64,000 nucleotides of DNA from Variovorax paradoxus (GCF_022009635.1 NZ_CP091716.1:4417001-4481000); one strand, 5' to 3'; positions 45,265 to 53,575 are shown, counted from the stretch's first letter. Notes: generated by a model from the letters alone, not told the origin. Translations and numbers: made by a program.

Positions 45265-45433
45265 CGCTGAGCCTGCTGAGCCCGTGCTCCGTCTTGTAGG
45301 TCTCATCTGCATCGTGCAGCTTGCGTAGCTGGCGCGCCCAACTACGAATCCGCGCGCAGTGCCGCGTGACGATATAGACCGCGCCCTCCTCTTCATCCAG
45401 CGACCTGTCTTCATCCCAGGTGACAGGCGTCAC
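45218..45433 (-). CDS. Small charged hypothetical protein
   Basis: A 71-residue frame, MTPVTWDEDRSLDEEEGAVY then TRHCARIRSWARQLRKLHDA. It is strongly charged with likely helices and no recognised family. Its 3' end overlaps the GNAT-like gene by 47 bases in another phase, so the two could be coupled phage genes, or one gene split by a frameshift. I favour two genes because each has its own plausible composition. Confidence 0.4.
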   Translation of the reverse strand: MTPVTWDEDRSLDEEEGAVYIVTRHCARIRSWARQLRKLHDADETYKTEHGLSRLSDAPLRDASLRARDEP

Positions 45434-45504
45434 GGCATCAGGGCAGACGGGGTTGATCGACTTCGTTGGATATGCTCACGCCCTACTACATGAGGAGCGT
45501 GAGA

Positions 45505-45993
45505 ATGGATCTGCAGGTTTGGAAAGTTCAGAAGCGGGCGGCGATAAAACGGCCAGCCATCGCTCGGATCTTTGGTGCAGCGCTTATCGCTTCAGCGACT
45601 TGCCTCGCATCAGCACAAGTCCCGGAAACTGTGCAGGCAGGCTATGTGGCCAACGCTTGTTCCAAATTCCTGAAAAACACCGGCACGTCGAGCGCCGACG
45701 AGAAATGTGTCACGACCATTTCTGCGTTCATGACCGGGTGGATGAAAGGAACCCGAAGGGGTGTGATGTCTGCGACCATCGATCTGCGCCCCAAGAACGA
45801 CAAGCGCGGCAACCAGGAACTTCTTGAGGCAGTAAACAGGATCTACCCGGATGCGACCTGTCTGCGTAAAACGAGATTCAAGTCGATCGCGCAGGGGTTT
45901 GTTGACTACGTCGCAGCCAACCCCTCTCGGTCGAGTGAAAGCTACGGCGATGTCCTCGCCGATTACTTCCTGGACAACCTTTGCGACCGCTGA
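45505..45993 (+). CDS. Secreted protein, Rap1a/Tai immunity-like
   Basis: A 162-residue protein with a signal peptide (positive start, then IFGAALIASATCLASAQ). The mature part has four cysteines and the order ACSKFL, CVTTISAFMTGWMKG, ATCLRKTRFKSIAQGF, VDYVAANPSRSSESYGDV and a terminal LC. This resembles Rap1a/Tai-type periplasmic immunity proteins, which protect against type VI amidase effectors. No effector gene is adjacent. ATG 45505 is chosen for its GAGGAG site eight bases upstream. The family call is tentative. Confidence 0.55.
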   Translation: MDLQVWKVQKRAAIKRPAIARIFGAALIASATCLASAQVPETVQAGYVANACSKFLKNTGTSSADEKCVTTISAFMTGWMKGTRRGVMSATIDLRPKNDKRGNQELLEAVNRIYPDATCLRKTRFKSIAQGFVDYVAANPSRSSESYGDVLADYFLDNLCDR

Positions 45994-46038
45994 GGGATAC
46001 TTCGCTGAACTTCGACGTCAACGCATCCACCAGACAAC

Positions 46039-46536
46039 ATGTCAATCAACCACCGTCGTTCTATGAGCAAAGTCTTCTGCGCTCAGGTCCTGCTCGTCGT
46101 AGCTTGCGCTGCAGCCAGTTCGTTTGCTGCAGCTTCAGACTCAGTGTTTTTGAGGTGCGACGTAGAAGGTTTCATCGCACTCGATGATGCCGAAAAGCCT
46201 TTGGCGGAAACCGTAGCCGTTGAAGTAATGGGCGAAGACGGGAGACTTAATATCGACATCGCCGGCCGCGATGTCGCTGCGGTGTTGATGTCAAGAGACA
46301 TGGAGAACGACAAGGCCAAGATGGCTGGCAAGAACCTTAGCCGTGATCATGATTGGTACTTAGTCAGCAACGTGAAATTGAAAGATCGCCAAGCCTCGTT
46401 TGAGACTTCTGTGCGAATCAACCGGCTCAGCGGTGCTTTTTCGTTCACCCAACGAGGGGTCATCAAGAAAACGCAGCACCTGAAAATCGTGGCGGATGGA
46501 ACCTGCATCAAGCAAGAGCCTGAGCGCAAGTTTTGA
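46039..46536 (+). CDS. Secreted hypothetical protein
   Basis: A 165-residue protein (157 if ATG 46063 is used) with a signal peptide (VFCAQVLLVVACAAASSFAA). The mature part has FLRCDVEGFIALDD, FSFTQRGVIKKTQ and a final GTCIKQ, giving one likely disulfide. It looks like a small beta-barrel or beta-sandwich periplasmic protein. It follows the Rap1a-like gene by 45 bp on the same strand and may be in the same operon. Family unknown. Confidence 0.6.
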   Translation: MSINHRRSMSKVFCAQVLLVVACAAASSFAAASDSVFLRCDVEGFIALDDAEKPLAETVAVEVMGEDGRLNIDIAGRDVAAVLMSRDMENDKAKMAGKNLSRDHDWYLVSNVKLKDRQASFETSVRINRLSGAFSFTQRGVIKKTQHLKIVADGTCIKQEPERKF

Positions 46537-46674
46537 GCGGCGGACGGTTCACTGTTGTTGAACTCGGGCTGCAGTCGTTCTGTTCTGTAATAGGTGGCTG
46601 CCGCTTGTTTGGGAAGAGCCAGAGTCCTCATGTTTATGGCAGCCCTTCCACACGGGCTCCTCGGCGTGCGTCTT

Positions 46675-46697
46675 AGCCCGCATCAAAAGGGCTTTTT
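46675..46697 (+). terminator. Probable terminator, weak stem
   Basis: AGCCC (46675-46679) pairs with GGGCT (46689-46693) followed by T5. It could end the transcript from 46039. The same AGCCC...GGGCTTTTT-plus-tRNA-like arrangement recurs at 47346. Confidence 0.5.
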
Positions 46698-46701
46698 CGT
46701 T

Positions 46702-46757
46702 CCGGGCCTGGCATCGACCCGGCACAACTTACGGCGGGGGATTTTGAGTCCCCTGCT
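46702..46757 (-). pseudogene. Decayed 3' half of a tRNA-Leu-like gene
   Basis: On the minus strand GGGGACTCAAAATCCCC (46753-46737) is an intact anticodon arm with anticodon CAA. It is followed by CGCCGTAAG and a T-arm-like GCCGG-GTCGATG-CCAGG with mismatches, then CCCGG. No D-arm or 5' acceptor strand can be found upstream and no CCA end is present. It resembles the tRNA 3' fragments left at ends of integrated elements. The stretch 46537-46674 shows no other feature. Confidence 0.5.
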
Positions 46758-46878
46758 CCACTGTGAGGCAGATTGCAGCAGCGGAGCTCGAACGCGGGGT
46801 TTTCGGTCGTGATCAACGAAGGCGAGCACCGCCAATCCTTCGCTATGCTTGCGGCCAACAAACAGGAGTGAAAAGAGG

Positions 46879-47295
46879 ATGAAACTACGTTTGGGTATCT
46901 GCGCCTCGACGGTCGGCCTGCTCGCAATCTCGGGCTGCTCACAAATTCCGATTGAGTTCTCTCCCGATACTTTCGAGCCGGTCGCACAGGGGCAGTATGA
47001 GCCCTCCAAGCAGGCGCTTTTGGCAGATTGCGTTTTCGACGGCTGGGACACCGTGATGAACCTCGCCGCACCATCACAGGCGCGGCTCGTAAAGCGAGCG
47101 TGGGGTTATAGGGTGGACGCCATATCGCTCACCAACAAGCTCATGACGGCCGAACTCCGCGACGATGGAACGTACACCGTATCGCGCATGAAGGAGCGAA
47201 GGACTATAACCACGCTTGAGCCAGAGATCAAAGCGGCGACGGCATGCCTTCAAAAGTATGGAGCTACCGCTTCTAAACCCGGGTCGAAACCATAG
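46879..47295 (+). CDS. Lipoprotein, paralogue of 47733-48137
   Basis: A 138-residue lipoprotein (MKLRLGICASTVGLLAISGC, lipobox ISGC). The mature part carries DCVFDGWD, AWGYRVD, AELRDDGTYTV and a late CLQKYG. The same spacing CVxDG...GYR...DG...C..(F/Y)G occurs in the protein at 47733, so the two are diverged duplicates. An AGAGG ribosome site precedes ATG 46879. Function unknown. Confidence 0.65.
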   Translation: MKLRLGICASTVGLLAISGCSQIPIEFSPDTFEPVAQGQYEPSKQALLADCVFDGWDTVMNLAAPSQARLVKRAWGYRVDAISLTNKLMTAELRDDGTYTVSRMKERRTITTLEPEIKAATACLQKYGATASKPGSKP

Positions 47296-47345
47296 GGCTA
47301 GAAGCTCGCCCAAACCCATTCTTCCCTGCGCATCGAAGATTCCGA

Positions 47346-47369
47346 AGCCCGCCCAATGCGGGCTTTTTC
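47346..47369 (+). terminator. Intrinsic terminator
   Basis: AGCCCGC pairs with GCGGGCT over a CCAAT loop, followed by T5. It ends the lipoprotein transcript from 46879. Confidence 0.8.
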
Positions 47370-47373
47370 ATTT

Positions 47374-47393
47374 CCGGGGCCGGCATCGAACCG
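47374..47393 (-). other. tRNA T-arm/acceptor-like remnant
   Basis: On the minus strand CGGTTCGATGCCGGCCCCGG resembles the T-arm and 3' acceptor of a tRNA (GGTTCGA core). It sits, like the piece at 46702, immediately beyond a terminator hairpin. There is no rest of a tRNA. Confidence 0.4.
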
Positions 47394-47457
47394 AAATGCC
47401 TTTCATTGGAGGGCGCTACTTTCCCAGATAGAGTCGCACGTCGACGACCATACAGGA

Positions 47458-47655
47458 TCACATTGATAAAGACTGTGCTGACTCGCACCCAGCCGGACCG
47501 ACACATCGGCCACCTTGTGGCCGCGCTTGATGATTTGCTTGATCGCTTCGGCCTTGCCTTGAATTCTTCGGGATATCTCTGCTCACTCATGGCACCTCCT
47601 ATTGGTGCCTCAGGTTTGAGGCTCAGAGGTGTATAAAAAAACGCGGGGCGATTCA
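47458..47655 (-). mobile_element. Truncated IS3-family remnant with broken orfA
   Basis: The end at 47655 starts TGAATCGCCCCGCG, close to the inverted repeat of the complete IS at 43567. From ATG 47590 the frame reads MSEQRYPEEFKA, then a 5-bp tandem duplication (GCCTTGCCTT on the plus strand at 47551-47560) shifts the frame. The correct continuation EAIKQIIKRGHKVADVSVRL is found in the next frame. Similarity ends near 47458 after LYQ, so orfB and the other end are gone. Confidence 0.75.
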
Positions 47656-47732
47656 CTATTGGTTAGGATTGCGCCCGACTACAAAAATCGGCCGAACTTG
47701 TTGCTTGTCCGAGCAGTTTGAGGAGAAATGAT

Positions 47733-48137
47733 TTGCAACGGAAGGTTTTATTCTTACTCGCATCTGCCACTTGTTTGGCCGGATGCGTAGCCCCAGCACT
47801 TCGCGGTGAAGAAGAGTATCGATTCAAGTTCAGAGCAGCGGGTCAAATTCAAGAGGGTCGAGTATTGCAGTTCGTGGAATGCGTGCAGGACGGATTCACG
47901 GCCGAACAGCGTTATGTCAATGCAACGGTGTATCAGACACGCCGAGCCAATGGCTACAGAATTAACTTGAACAGCGACAAACACATCCTGCTAAGCGCAG
48001 ACGTGCTTGAGGACGGCAGAACTCAACTCGTGGAGGGCCCTGGCGCCTCGCTAATCCCAACTGGCGCAGAGATTGGACGATACACAGAGTGCGTTGCTCG
48101 ATTCGGCCGCTCCCTTGATGCGAGCCCGATTAAGTAA
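47733..48137 (+). CDS. Lipoprotein, paralogue of 46879-47295
   Basis: A 134-residue lipoprotein from TTG 47733, chosen because AGGAG at 47721-47725 is correctly spaced and the signal (LFLLASATCLAGC) follows at once; an in-frame TTG at 47718 lacks such a site. The mature part has ECVQDGF, ANGYRIN, DVLEDGRTQL and ECVARFG, parallel to the lipoprotein at 46879. The IS remnant lies between the two paralogues. Confidence 0.65.
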   Translation: MQRKVLFLLASATCLAGCVAPALRGEEEYRFKFRAAGQIQEGRVLQFVECVQDGFTAEQRYVNATVYQTRRANGYRINLNSDKHILLSADVLEDGRTQLVEGPGASLIPTGAEIGRYTECVARFGRSLDASPIK

Positions 48138-48291
48138 GGTGCCAGAACGTGACTTCGCGAGAGTTTCGAGCCTCATCCTGTTGAGGTCGACTGCATTGCA
48201 GTGGATCAACGCGTTTTCCGCCTGTGTGGAGTTCTACAGAGGGAAAGTGGGTGATTATGGTGCCTTGAGGGGCTTCGTGAATCACTGAAAT

Positions 48292-48368
48292 TGGCCTGCC
48301 CGGAGGGGATCGAACCCCCGACAACCTGCTTAGAAGGCAGGTGCTCTATCCAACTGAGCTACGGGCAG
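48292..48368 (-). tRNA. tRNA-Arg (anticodon UCU)
   Basis: A 77-nt cloverleaf with encoded CCA. The acceptor is CTGCCCG paired with CGGGCAG, discriminator G. The anticodon arm CTGCC-TTCTAAG-... reads TCT, and the T-arm is GGGGG-TTCGATC-CCCTC-like. Its 3' end faces the accessory region, the usual side for integration. Confidence 0.95.
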
Positions 48369-48510
48369 ATGCGAGCCGAAGAGAACCCAGGAGAATCAAC
48401 GACTTAGACGTCTTTGTTTCCGGGCCGGCAGCGGCTGCGATTCTACCCAGTTCCGCACTTTGCCTCGCGCGGCAACGCTGCCGATTCGGCACTCTCCATG
48501 GCCCGAAACG

Positions 48511-48547
48511 AAAAATGCACACAGCCCGCAAAAGACTGTGTGCATTT
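48511..48547 (-). terminator. Terminator between tRNA-Pro and tRNA-Arg
   Basis: A 12-bp perfect stem (AAATGCACACAG with CTGTGTGCATTT) with T-runs on both sides, so it can act on either strand. On the minus strand it ends the tRNA-Pro transcript. Confidence 0.8.
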
Positions 48548-48555
48548 CGATTTTT

Positions 48556-48632
<77 letters not shown>

Positions 48633-48680
48633 ACAAGCCTTCTATTCTAGCCCGGATATTGCCCCGTTCCCGAAAGTTTC

Positions 48681-49385
48681 TCAGCGTTTCTCGTACTGCG
48701 TCTTGCCGAACAGAATTTCGCGCTCCTTGTCGCCGGTGATCGGCTGGCGCAGATCGGCCAGCACTTTCACGCCGCGCTGCACGGCCGGGCGCGCCGCGAT
48801 GCCGTCGAACCAGGCCTTCAGGTGCGGGAAGTCGGTGAGCGTGATGCCCTGGTTTTCCCAGCTGCGCAGCCACGGGAAGATGGCGATGTCGGCAATCGAA
48901 TAGCTCTTGCCGGCAATGAACTTGTTCTTCGACAGTTGCTTGTCGATCACGCCATAGATGCGCTTGGCCTCGTTCGTGTAGCGGTCGATGGCGTAGGCAA
49001 TCTTCTCGGGCGCATACATGCGGAAGTGATGGGCCTGGCCGAGCATCGGGCCAACGCCGCCCATCTGGAACATGAGCCACTGAAGCACGTCGTAGCGCTC
49101 GCGGTCGCTTGCCGGCAGCAGCTTGCCCGTCTTGCCCGCCAGGTAGACCAGGATCGCGCCCGATTCGAAGAGCGAGATCGGCTTGCCGTCCGGCCCATCC
49201 GGGTCGGTGATGGCGGGGATCTTGTTGTTGGGGCTGATCTGCAGGAAGTCGGGCGCGAACTGGTCGCCCTTGCCGATGTTCACGGGGTGCGCGTGGTACG
49301 GCAGGCCGCATTCCTCGAGCATGATGTGAATCTTGTGGCCGTTCGGCGTGGGCCAGGAATAGACCTCGATGGGCTGTGCGGACAT
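48681..49385 (-). CDS. Glutathione S-transferase, YghU/YfcG (nu-class) type
   Basis: A 234-residue cytoplasmic GST from ATG 49385 ([18 protein letters not shown]). The thioredoxin-like domain has [13 protein letters not shown] and the glutathione-site SPNNKIPAI and [11 protein letters not shown]. The C-terminal helical domain has the N-capping-box region [14 protein letters not shown]. Nu-class members have strong disulfide-bond oxidoreductase activity with glutathione. It reads from its own upstream region toward tRNA-Pro. Confidence 0.92.
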   Translation of the reverse strand: MSAQPIEVYSWPTPNGHKIHIMLEECGLPYHAHPVNIGKGDQFAPDFLQISPNNKIPAITDPDGPDGKPISLFESGAILVYLAGKTGKLLPASDRERYDVLQWLMFQMGGVGPMLGQAHHFRMYAPEKIAYAIDRYTNEAKRIYGVIDKQLSKNKFIAGKSYSIADIAIFPWLRSWENQGITLTDFPHLKAWFDGIAARPAVQRGVKVLADLRQPITGDKEREILFGKTQYEKR

Positions 49386-49525
49386 GTGTCTCGGGCTCCG
49401 GTGGAAGTGATGCGAGCCCGGCAGCATATACGTGGCCATCCGATCGCGTGTGCGACCGGGAATTGCTCGCCATCGTCACTGCTCGGCGGGTGCTTTCACC
49501 CGCGTGATCCGAACTCCGGCGGCTG

Positions 49526-49714
49526 TCAGCGCCCGTCGTAAATCAAGCGCCAGACATTGCATCCGCCAGCGCAGGGCGACTCCCCGTACGTCTGCGCCGC
49601 AACCACTTGCGGCGCCAGTGGAGAAAGATCCGAAACCCCGCCGTTCGGCGACGGAGTGCCCCCGATCACGAGGGCCGCCACGCCGGCTGCAACCACTTTT
49701 GTAACCATCAACAT
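49526..49714 (-). CDS. Small secreted hypothetical protein
   Basis: A 62-residue protein. A hydrophobic N-terminus (MLMVTKVVAAGVAALVIGG) is followed by a short tail with CAGGCNVWRLIYDGR, two cysteines near the C-terminus. GGAG lies ten bases before ATG 49714. No family is recognised. Confidence 0.5.
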   Translation of the reverse strand: MLMVTKVVAAGVAALVIGGTPSPNGGVSDLSPLAPQVVAAQTYGESPCAGGCNVWRLIYDGR

Positions 49715-49784
49715 GTTTGTCTCCAGCAATTGGTCACAAATCCAAGATAGACCTGCTGCAGACAAAAATCGCCCGGGTTTACCC

Positions 49785-50081
49785 TCAGTTCGCTGCCGCC
49801 CCACCCGGCTTGGAAGGCAGATCGCCCTCTCGCAGTTTCCGGCCGACCCACATCATTCCCGTCTCGTAGTTCGCGGCACCGACCTGAATACCGCCCACGG
49901 TGCGAAGCGCGCCGGTTCCGTCATCGGTGGCGGGCCCCTCGCCCGTGTACTCGCCGGGAAGCAGCAAGCGGCCTTCCTTCAGGAAATCGGCGATACGCAG
50001 TTCGCGCATTGCACGGCCCCAGTGCCACTGCTTCTTGATGTCGTAGGTGCCCGCCTTTTTCGGGGGCTTGGATTTCTTCAT
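49785..50081 (-). CDS. Hypothetical protein
   Basis: A 98-residue soluble protein from ATG 50081 (MKKSKPPKKAGTYDIKKQWH), basic at the start, with MRELRIADFLKEGRLLLPGE and a C-terminal GGAA-rich tail. The start fits the lysine-rich beginning; the longer frame to 50210 crosses the neighbouring gene. No family is recognised. Confidence 0.55.
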   Translation of the reverse strand: MKKSKPPKKAGTYDIKKQWHWGRAMRELRIADFLKEGRLLLPGEYTGEGPATDDGTGALRTVGGIQVGAANYETGMMWVGRKLREGDLPSKPGGAAAN

Positions 50082-50139
50082 GTGCCTCGGTCGCTCGCAA
50101 AACAAACAGGCGCCAGCATAGCTTGCGCCTGTTCGCTCA

Positions 50140-50406
50140 TCAGAGCCGGCCGTTGGCACCCCGCTCTTCCGCGACCAGAGCTTCGTCGCCCTCTTCCCGC
50201 GGCCCGACATTCAAATCTTCCGACATCCCCTTCAGCACCACGTACCCCGCCTGCAGGGCCTCCACGTAAGTTGGAAAGCCCGTTGCCGCTTCCATCAGCG
50301 GCTCGAATTCCATCGAGTTGTCGAAGGATTCCAGGAGCACCCAGAAATAGTCTCCTGCGTCGTGTTGATCGACCGTCAGGGCAATAGAGATAAGTTGGCC
50401 AGCCAT
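50140..50406 (-). CDS. Hypothetical protein
   Basis: An 88-residue, acidic, cytoplasmic protein (MAGQLISIALTVDQHDAGDY, FEPLMEAATGFPTYVEAL). A helix-strand pattern is plausible, but no domain is recognised. It stands 63 bp before the bicupin gene end on the same strand, and the pair with 49785-50081 may be a small operon. Confidence 0.55.
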   Translation of the reverse strand: MAGQLISIALTVDQHDAGDYFWVLLESFDNSMEFEPLMEAATGFPTYVEALQAGYVVLKGMSEDLNVGPREEGDEALVAEERGANGRL

Positions 50407-50469
50407 TCACACATGGTGACAACGCCAAGTGACAGTTCGGCTTCTGGGTGAAGTAAGCCGCGTGACTCG

Positions 50470-51405
50470 TTACCCGGCTGCCTCGAGAAAAGCGAAGCCC
50501 ATGGTCCTCGCGTGATAGTGCAGTCCGCCGTCCTGCACGATCAGGAAGCGCGCGCCATGCGCACCCGGGTTGTGATGCGAATGCGGGGCACCCGGTGGCG
50601 TCACGAGGGTTGCCCACGGCGCCCACGGGCAATGCGCATCGCCGACGACCGAATGGCAGCCCTCGCCCTGCACCACCAGCGTCACCGCAGCGGAGTTATG
50701 GCGGTGCGAGCGCTGCCAGGTGCGGGGCGACAGCGTGTTGAAGCTCAGCGTCAATGTCGGCGTGAGGTTGCGCGCGGCGGCCTGCCGGTCGGACGAAAAG
50801 ATCAGCGCCCTGCCCGAGGTCTCGTCGCGCGTCCCCGTCGAAAAGATCCGCGCAAACTGCCGCTCGATCTCTGCGGCCGGATAGTGCACCACGTCGATCG
50901 ACGCATCGATCACCGGCGCAGGCTCGGCACGCTCGAACGCCAGTTGCGGCTCGTTCCCGACGGTCCACAGCAGCGCGCCCTCGGCACCGGCCGCAAGACG
51001 GTAGCCGCTCGCACCGGGCAGCAGGAAGACATCGCCCGCGCCGAACTCGAAGCCGTCGAAGGCGCCGTCGAGCCGCCCGCTGCCGGAGATCACATACCAG
51101 ACCGCGCCGGTCGCGCGCACATCCAGCGGCAGCAGCAAGTCGCCGGGCGCGATGCGCACGTAGCGGGCCAGCATCAGCGGCGTGGTGGCCGCGAAGCCAC
51201 TGCCCAGCGCCTCGGACTGGTCGCAATCGAACACGCCGAACTGCCCCTCCCCCGGCGGCGAAAAGAGCCGCGCCGGCACCTCGGGCAGCTTCACGTTGAA
51301 GGCATTGCCCGAGTTGAAGAAACGCGCACGCGCCTGCGCAGCGCTGGCCGGTGCGCTCGGATGCTGCATCGGCAGATCCGCCATGTCGGTGACGGTTTCG
51401 TTCAT
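50470..51405 (-). CDS. Bicupin protein of the catabolic cluster
   Basis: A 311-residue protein with two cupin barrels. The first (about residues 70-140) lacks most metal histidines (AVWYVISGSGRLDG). The second keeps them in SHRHNSAAVTLVVQGEG and the later GAPHSHHNPG. This resembles gentisate-dioxygenase-type or ureidoglycine-aminohydrolase-type bicupins. Its ATG overlaps the amidohydrolase stop by four bases (51402-51405), and it is the last gene of the cluster. The reaction is not assigned. Confidence 0.75.
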   Translation of the reverse strand: MNETVTDMADLPMQHPSAPASAAQARARFFNSGNAFNVKLPEVPARLFSPPGEGQFGVFDCDQSEALGSGFAATTPLMLARYVRIAPGDLLLPLDVRATGAVWYVISGSGRLDGAFDGFEFGAGDVFLLPGASGYRLAAGAEGALLWTVGNEPQLAFERAEPAPVIDASIDVVHYPAAEIERQFARIFSTGTRDETSGRALIFSSDRQAAARNLTPTLTLSFNTLSPRTWQRSHRHNSAAVTLVVQGEGCHSVVGDAHCPWAPWATLVTPPGAPHSHHNPGAHGARFLIVQDGGLHYHARTMGFAFLEAAG

Positions 51406-52691
51406 GGGGTCGCACCCTCCCCGACACCCGCGTACGGCAGCAACACGCGCAGCAGCACATTTGCGCCAGCGGCCACATGCTCTGGCTCGGCCCATTCGTG
51501 CTCGGCATGGCTCACGCCGTCGCGGCAGGGAATGAAGATCATCGCGCTCGGACACAGCGGCGCCATGTGCCGCGCGTCGTGCCCGGCCGCTGAAAGAATC
51601 GGCATGTGCAGCTGCCCGATGCTCTCGGCCGCATCGGCAATCGCCTGCTGCAGCGCCGGATCGAAGTCGTTGGAAGGCGCATCGACCAGTGGCGTGACCT
51701 TCGCCTCGCAAGGTGCCGCGAAGGTGTCGCACAGCATGCCGATGCGCTCGCCCAGGTACGCGAGCACCGCGTTGTCGGGGTGCCGCAGGTCGATGCGCAG
51801 CGTCACCCGCTCGGGCACGACCGAAGGCGCGTTCGGCTCGACCTGCAAACGGCCGATGGTGAACTTCACCGCTTCGTCGTAACCGCCGATTTCCGCGTAC
51901 AGCGCACCCGCGATGCGCGTGAAGGCTTCGAGCGCATCGCGCCGGTAGACCATCGCCAGCGTGCCCGCGTGGCCGCGCTCGCCCTCGATCACGATGTCGA
52001 ATGTCTTCTTGCCCTGGATGCCGGTGACGACGCCGATCACATGCTCTTGCGCTTCCAGCACCGGTCCCTGCTCGATATGCGCTTCCACATAGGCCTTCAA
52101 TGGAAAGCCCAGCGTTCGCCGCGGCAGTTCGGCAAAAGCCGCATGCAACGCATCGAGCGCATCGGCCACCGACACGCCCTTGGCATCGCGCACCGCGCGC
52201 ACGGCCTCGAGGCTGCGCACGCCGGCGAAGGCTTCGGAGCCCATCATGCCGGGCGCGAAGCGCGAGCCTTCCTCGTTCATCCACGCAACGCAGACGATGT
52301 CCACCGGCGGCCGCACGCCGCGCTCCGCCAGCGTGGTCAGCACTTCCAGCGCGGCCACAACGCCGTATACGCCGTCGAAGCGCCCGCCGCCGGGCTGGCT
52401 GTCGAGATGGCTGCCGGCGAGCACCGGCGGCGCCACGCGGCCGGTGCCTGGCAGCGCGATGAATAGGTTGCCCGCCGCATCGGTCGAGGGCTCCAGGCCG
52501 GCCTGCAAGGCCCAGTCGATCATGGTGCGCCAGGACGCTATTTCTTCCGCGCTCAGCGCCTGCCGGTCGACGCCGCCGCCCGGCGTGGCGCCGATGCGCG
52601 CGAGCGTCATGAGGCGGTCCCAGAGCCGCGCGGCGTCGATGCGCCAGGCGCCCTGCTGTGTATGGGTGATCGTGGCTGCGTCGGCGTTCAT
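51402..52691 (-). CDS. M20-family Zn-dependent amidohydrolase (N-carbamoyl-amino-acid / allantoate amidohydrolase type)
   Basis: A 429-residue metalloenzyme. The di-zinc ligands are visible in GSHLDSQPGGGRFDGVYG, WMNEEGSRF and AHIEQGP; the dimer-domain HAG and the late GHDARHMA follow. This subgroup hydrolyses N-carbamoyl amino acids, beta-ureidopropionate or allantoate, releasing ammonia and CO2 from ureido groups. ATG 52691 is chosen over the longer frame, which runs into the preceding gene. It lies 2 bp after the alpha/beta hydrolase gene. Confidence 0.9.
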   Translation of the reverse strand: MNADAATITHTQQGAWRIDAARLWDRLMTLARIGATPGGGVDRQALSAEEIASWRTMIDWALQAGLEPSTDAAGNLFIALPGTGRVAPPVLAGSHLDSQPGGGRFDGVYGVVAALEVLTTLAERGVRPPVDIVCVAWMNEEGSRFAPGMMGSEAFAGVRSLEAVRAVRDAKGVSVADALDALHAAFAELPRRTLGFPLKAYVEAHIEQGPVLEAQEHVIGVVTGIQGKKTFDIVIEGERGHAGTLAMVYRRDALEAFTRIAGALYAEIGGYDEAVKFTIGRLQVEPNAPSVVPERVTLRIDLRHPDNAVLAYLGERIGMLCDTFAAPCEAKVTPLVDAPSNDFDPALQQAIADAAESIGQLHMPILSAAGHDARHMAPLCPSAMIFIPCRDGVSHAEHEWAEPEHVAAGANVLLRVLLPYAGVGEGATP

Positions 52692-52693
52692 GG

Positions 52694-53575
52694 TCAGTCC
52701 GTCTTCATGATCTGGCTGGGCAGCGCGCGCGGATCGCGCGGCTTCCACTGGCCCGCTTCGACCTGCGCGAAGAACTCGGCCAGCAAGGCGTTGAAGGCGG
52801 CGGGCTCCTCGAGATTGAGCGTGTGCCCGGTCTTTGGCATCACCGCGAGGCCGCAGGCCGGCACGGTCTTCTTGAGGAAGATGCCGGGCTGTAGGCAGTG
52901 GTCATCTTCGTCGCCGACCACCACCAGCGACGGCACGGGCATCTCGCGCAGTTCGCTCTCCAGGTCGTAGATCGACGGGCGGCGCGCCTGCACGCCGCGC
53001 ATGGTGTTGGCCGCGCCCACCGAATCGTGCTGGCCCAGCCAGGTCGCGAATTCCTGCCAGCCGCGCGGGTCCTTGTTCTGGAACTGCACGCGGCTCGCGC
53101 CCAGCGAATAGGTGCGCGCGAATTTCTCGGAGCCCTGCGCCTCGAACTGCCTGGCCACCTCGAGCGAAACGCCGCGGAAATACTCTTCGTGCTCCTTCTC
53201 GGCGCCGTAGCCCGCGCCGGCAATCACCAGCGAGGCAGCGCGCGCCGCGTGGCGCAGGCCGAAGTGAAGCGTCGCGAAGCCGCCCATCGACAGGCCCACG
53301 ATGTGCGCGCGCCGCAGTCCCAGCGCGTCCATCACGGCCAGGATGTCGTCGGCGGCCGTGGCTTGCGAATAGCGTTCCATGTCGGCCGGCACGTCCGACG
53401 GCGGATAGCCGCGCGCGCCGAAGGTCACGCACTGGTGGCGTCGCGCGAAGAAGCGCATCTGCGGCTCCCAGCTGCGGTGGTCGCCGCCGAACTCGTGCAC
53501 GAACACGATGGGCGTGCCGCTTCCGGCGGTCTCGTAGTACAGGCGAACGCCGTCGGGCGTGGTGGCGAAGCTCAT
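52694..53575 (-). CDS. Alpha/beta hydrolase
   Basis: A 293-residue alpha/beta-fold hydrolase. It has the oxyanion-hole HEFGGDHRSW, the nucleophile elbow GLSMGGF (Ser), the acid in VVGDEDD and the catalytic His in KTGHTLNLEEP. Similar proteins include 3-oxoadipate enol-lactonases and C-C bond hydrolases. It sits between the aminotransferase (11 bp) and the M20 hydrolase. The substrate is unknown. Confidence 0.88.
   Translation of the reverse strand: MSFATTPDGVRLYYETAGSGTPIVFVHEFGGDHRSWEPQMRFFARRHQCVTFGARGYPPSDVPADMERYSQATAADDILAVMDALGLRRAHIVGLSMGGFATLHFGLRHAARAASLVIAGAGYGAEKEHEEYFRGVSLEVARQFEAQGSEKFARTYSLGASRVQFQNKDPRGWQEFATWLGQHDSVGAANTMRGVQARRPSIYDLESELREMPVPSLVVVGDEDDHCLQPGIFLKKTVPACGLAVMPKTGHTLNLEEPAAFNALLAEFFAQVEAGQWKPRDPRALPSQIMKTD

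Noticed and set aside
46702..46757. Functional tRNA-Leu
   Set aside because: Only the anticodon arm is sound; there is no D-arm, acceptor stem or CCA.
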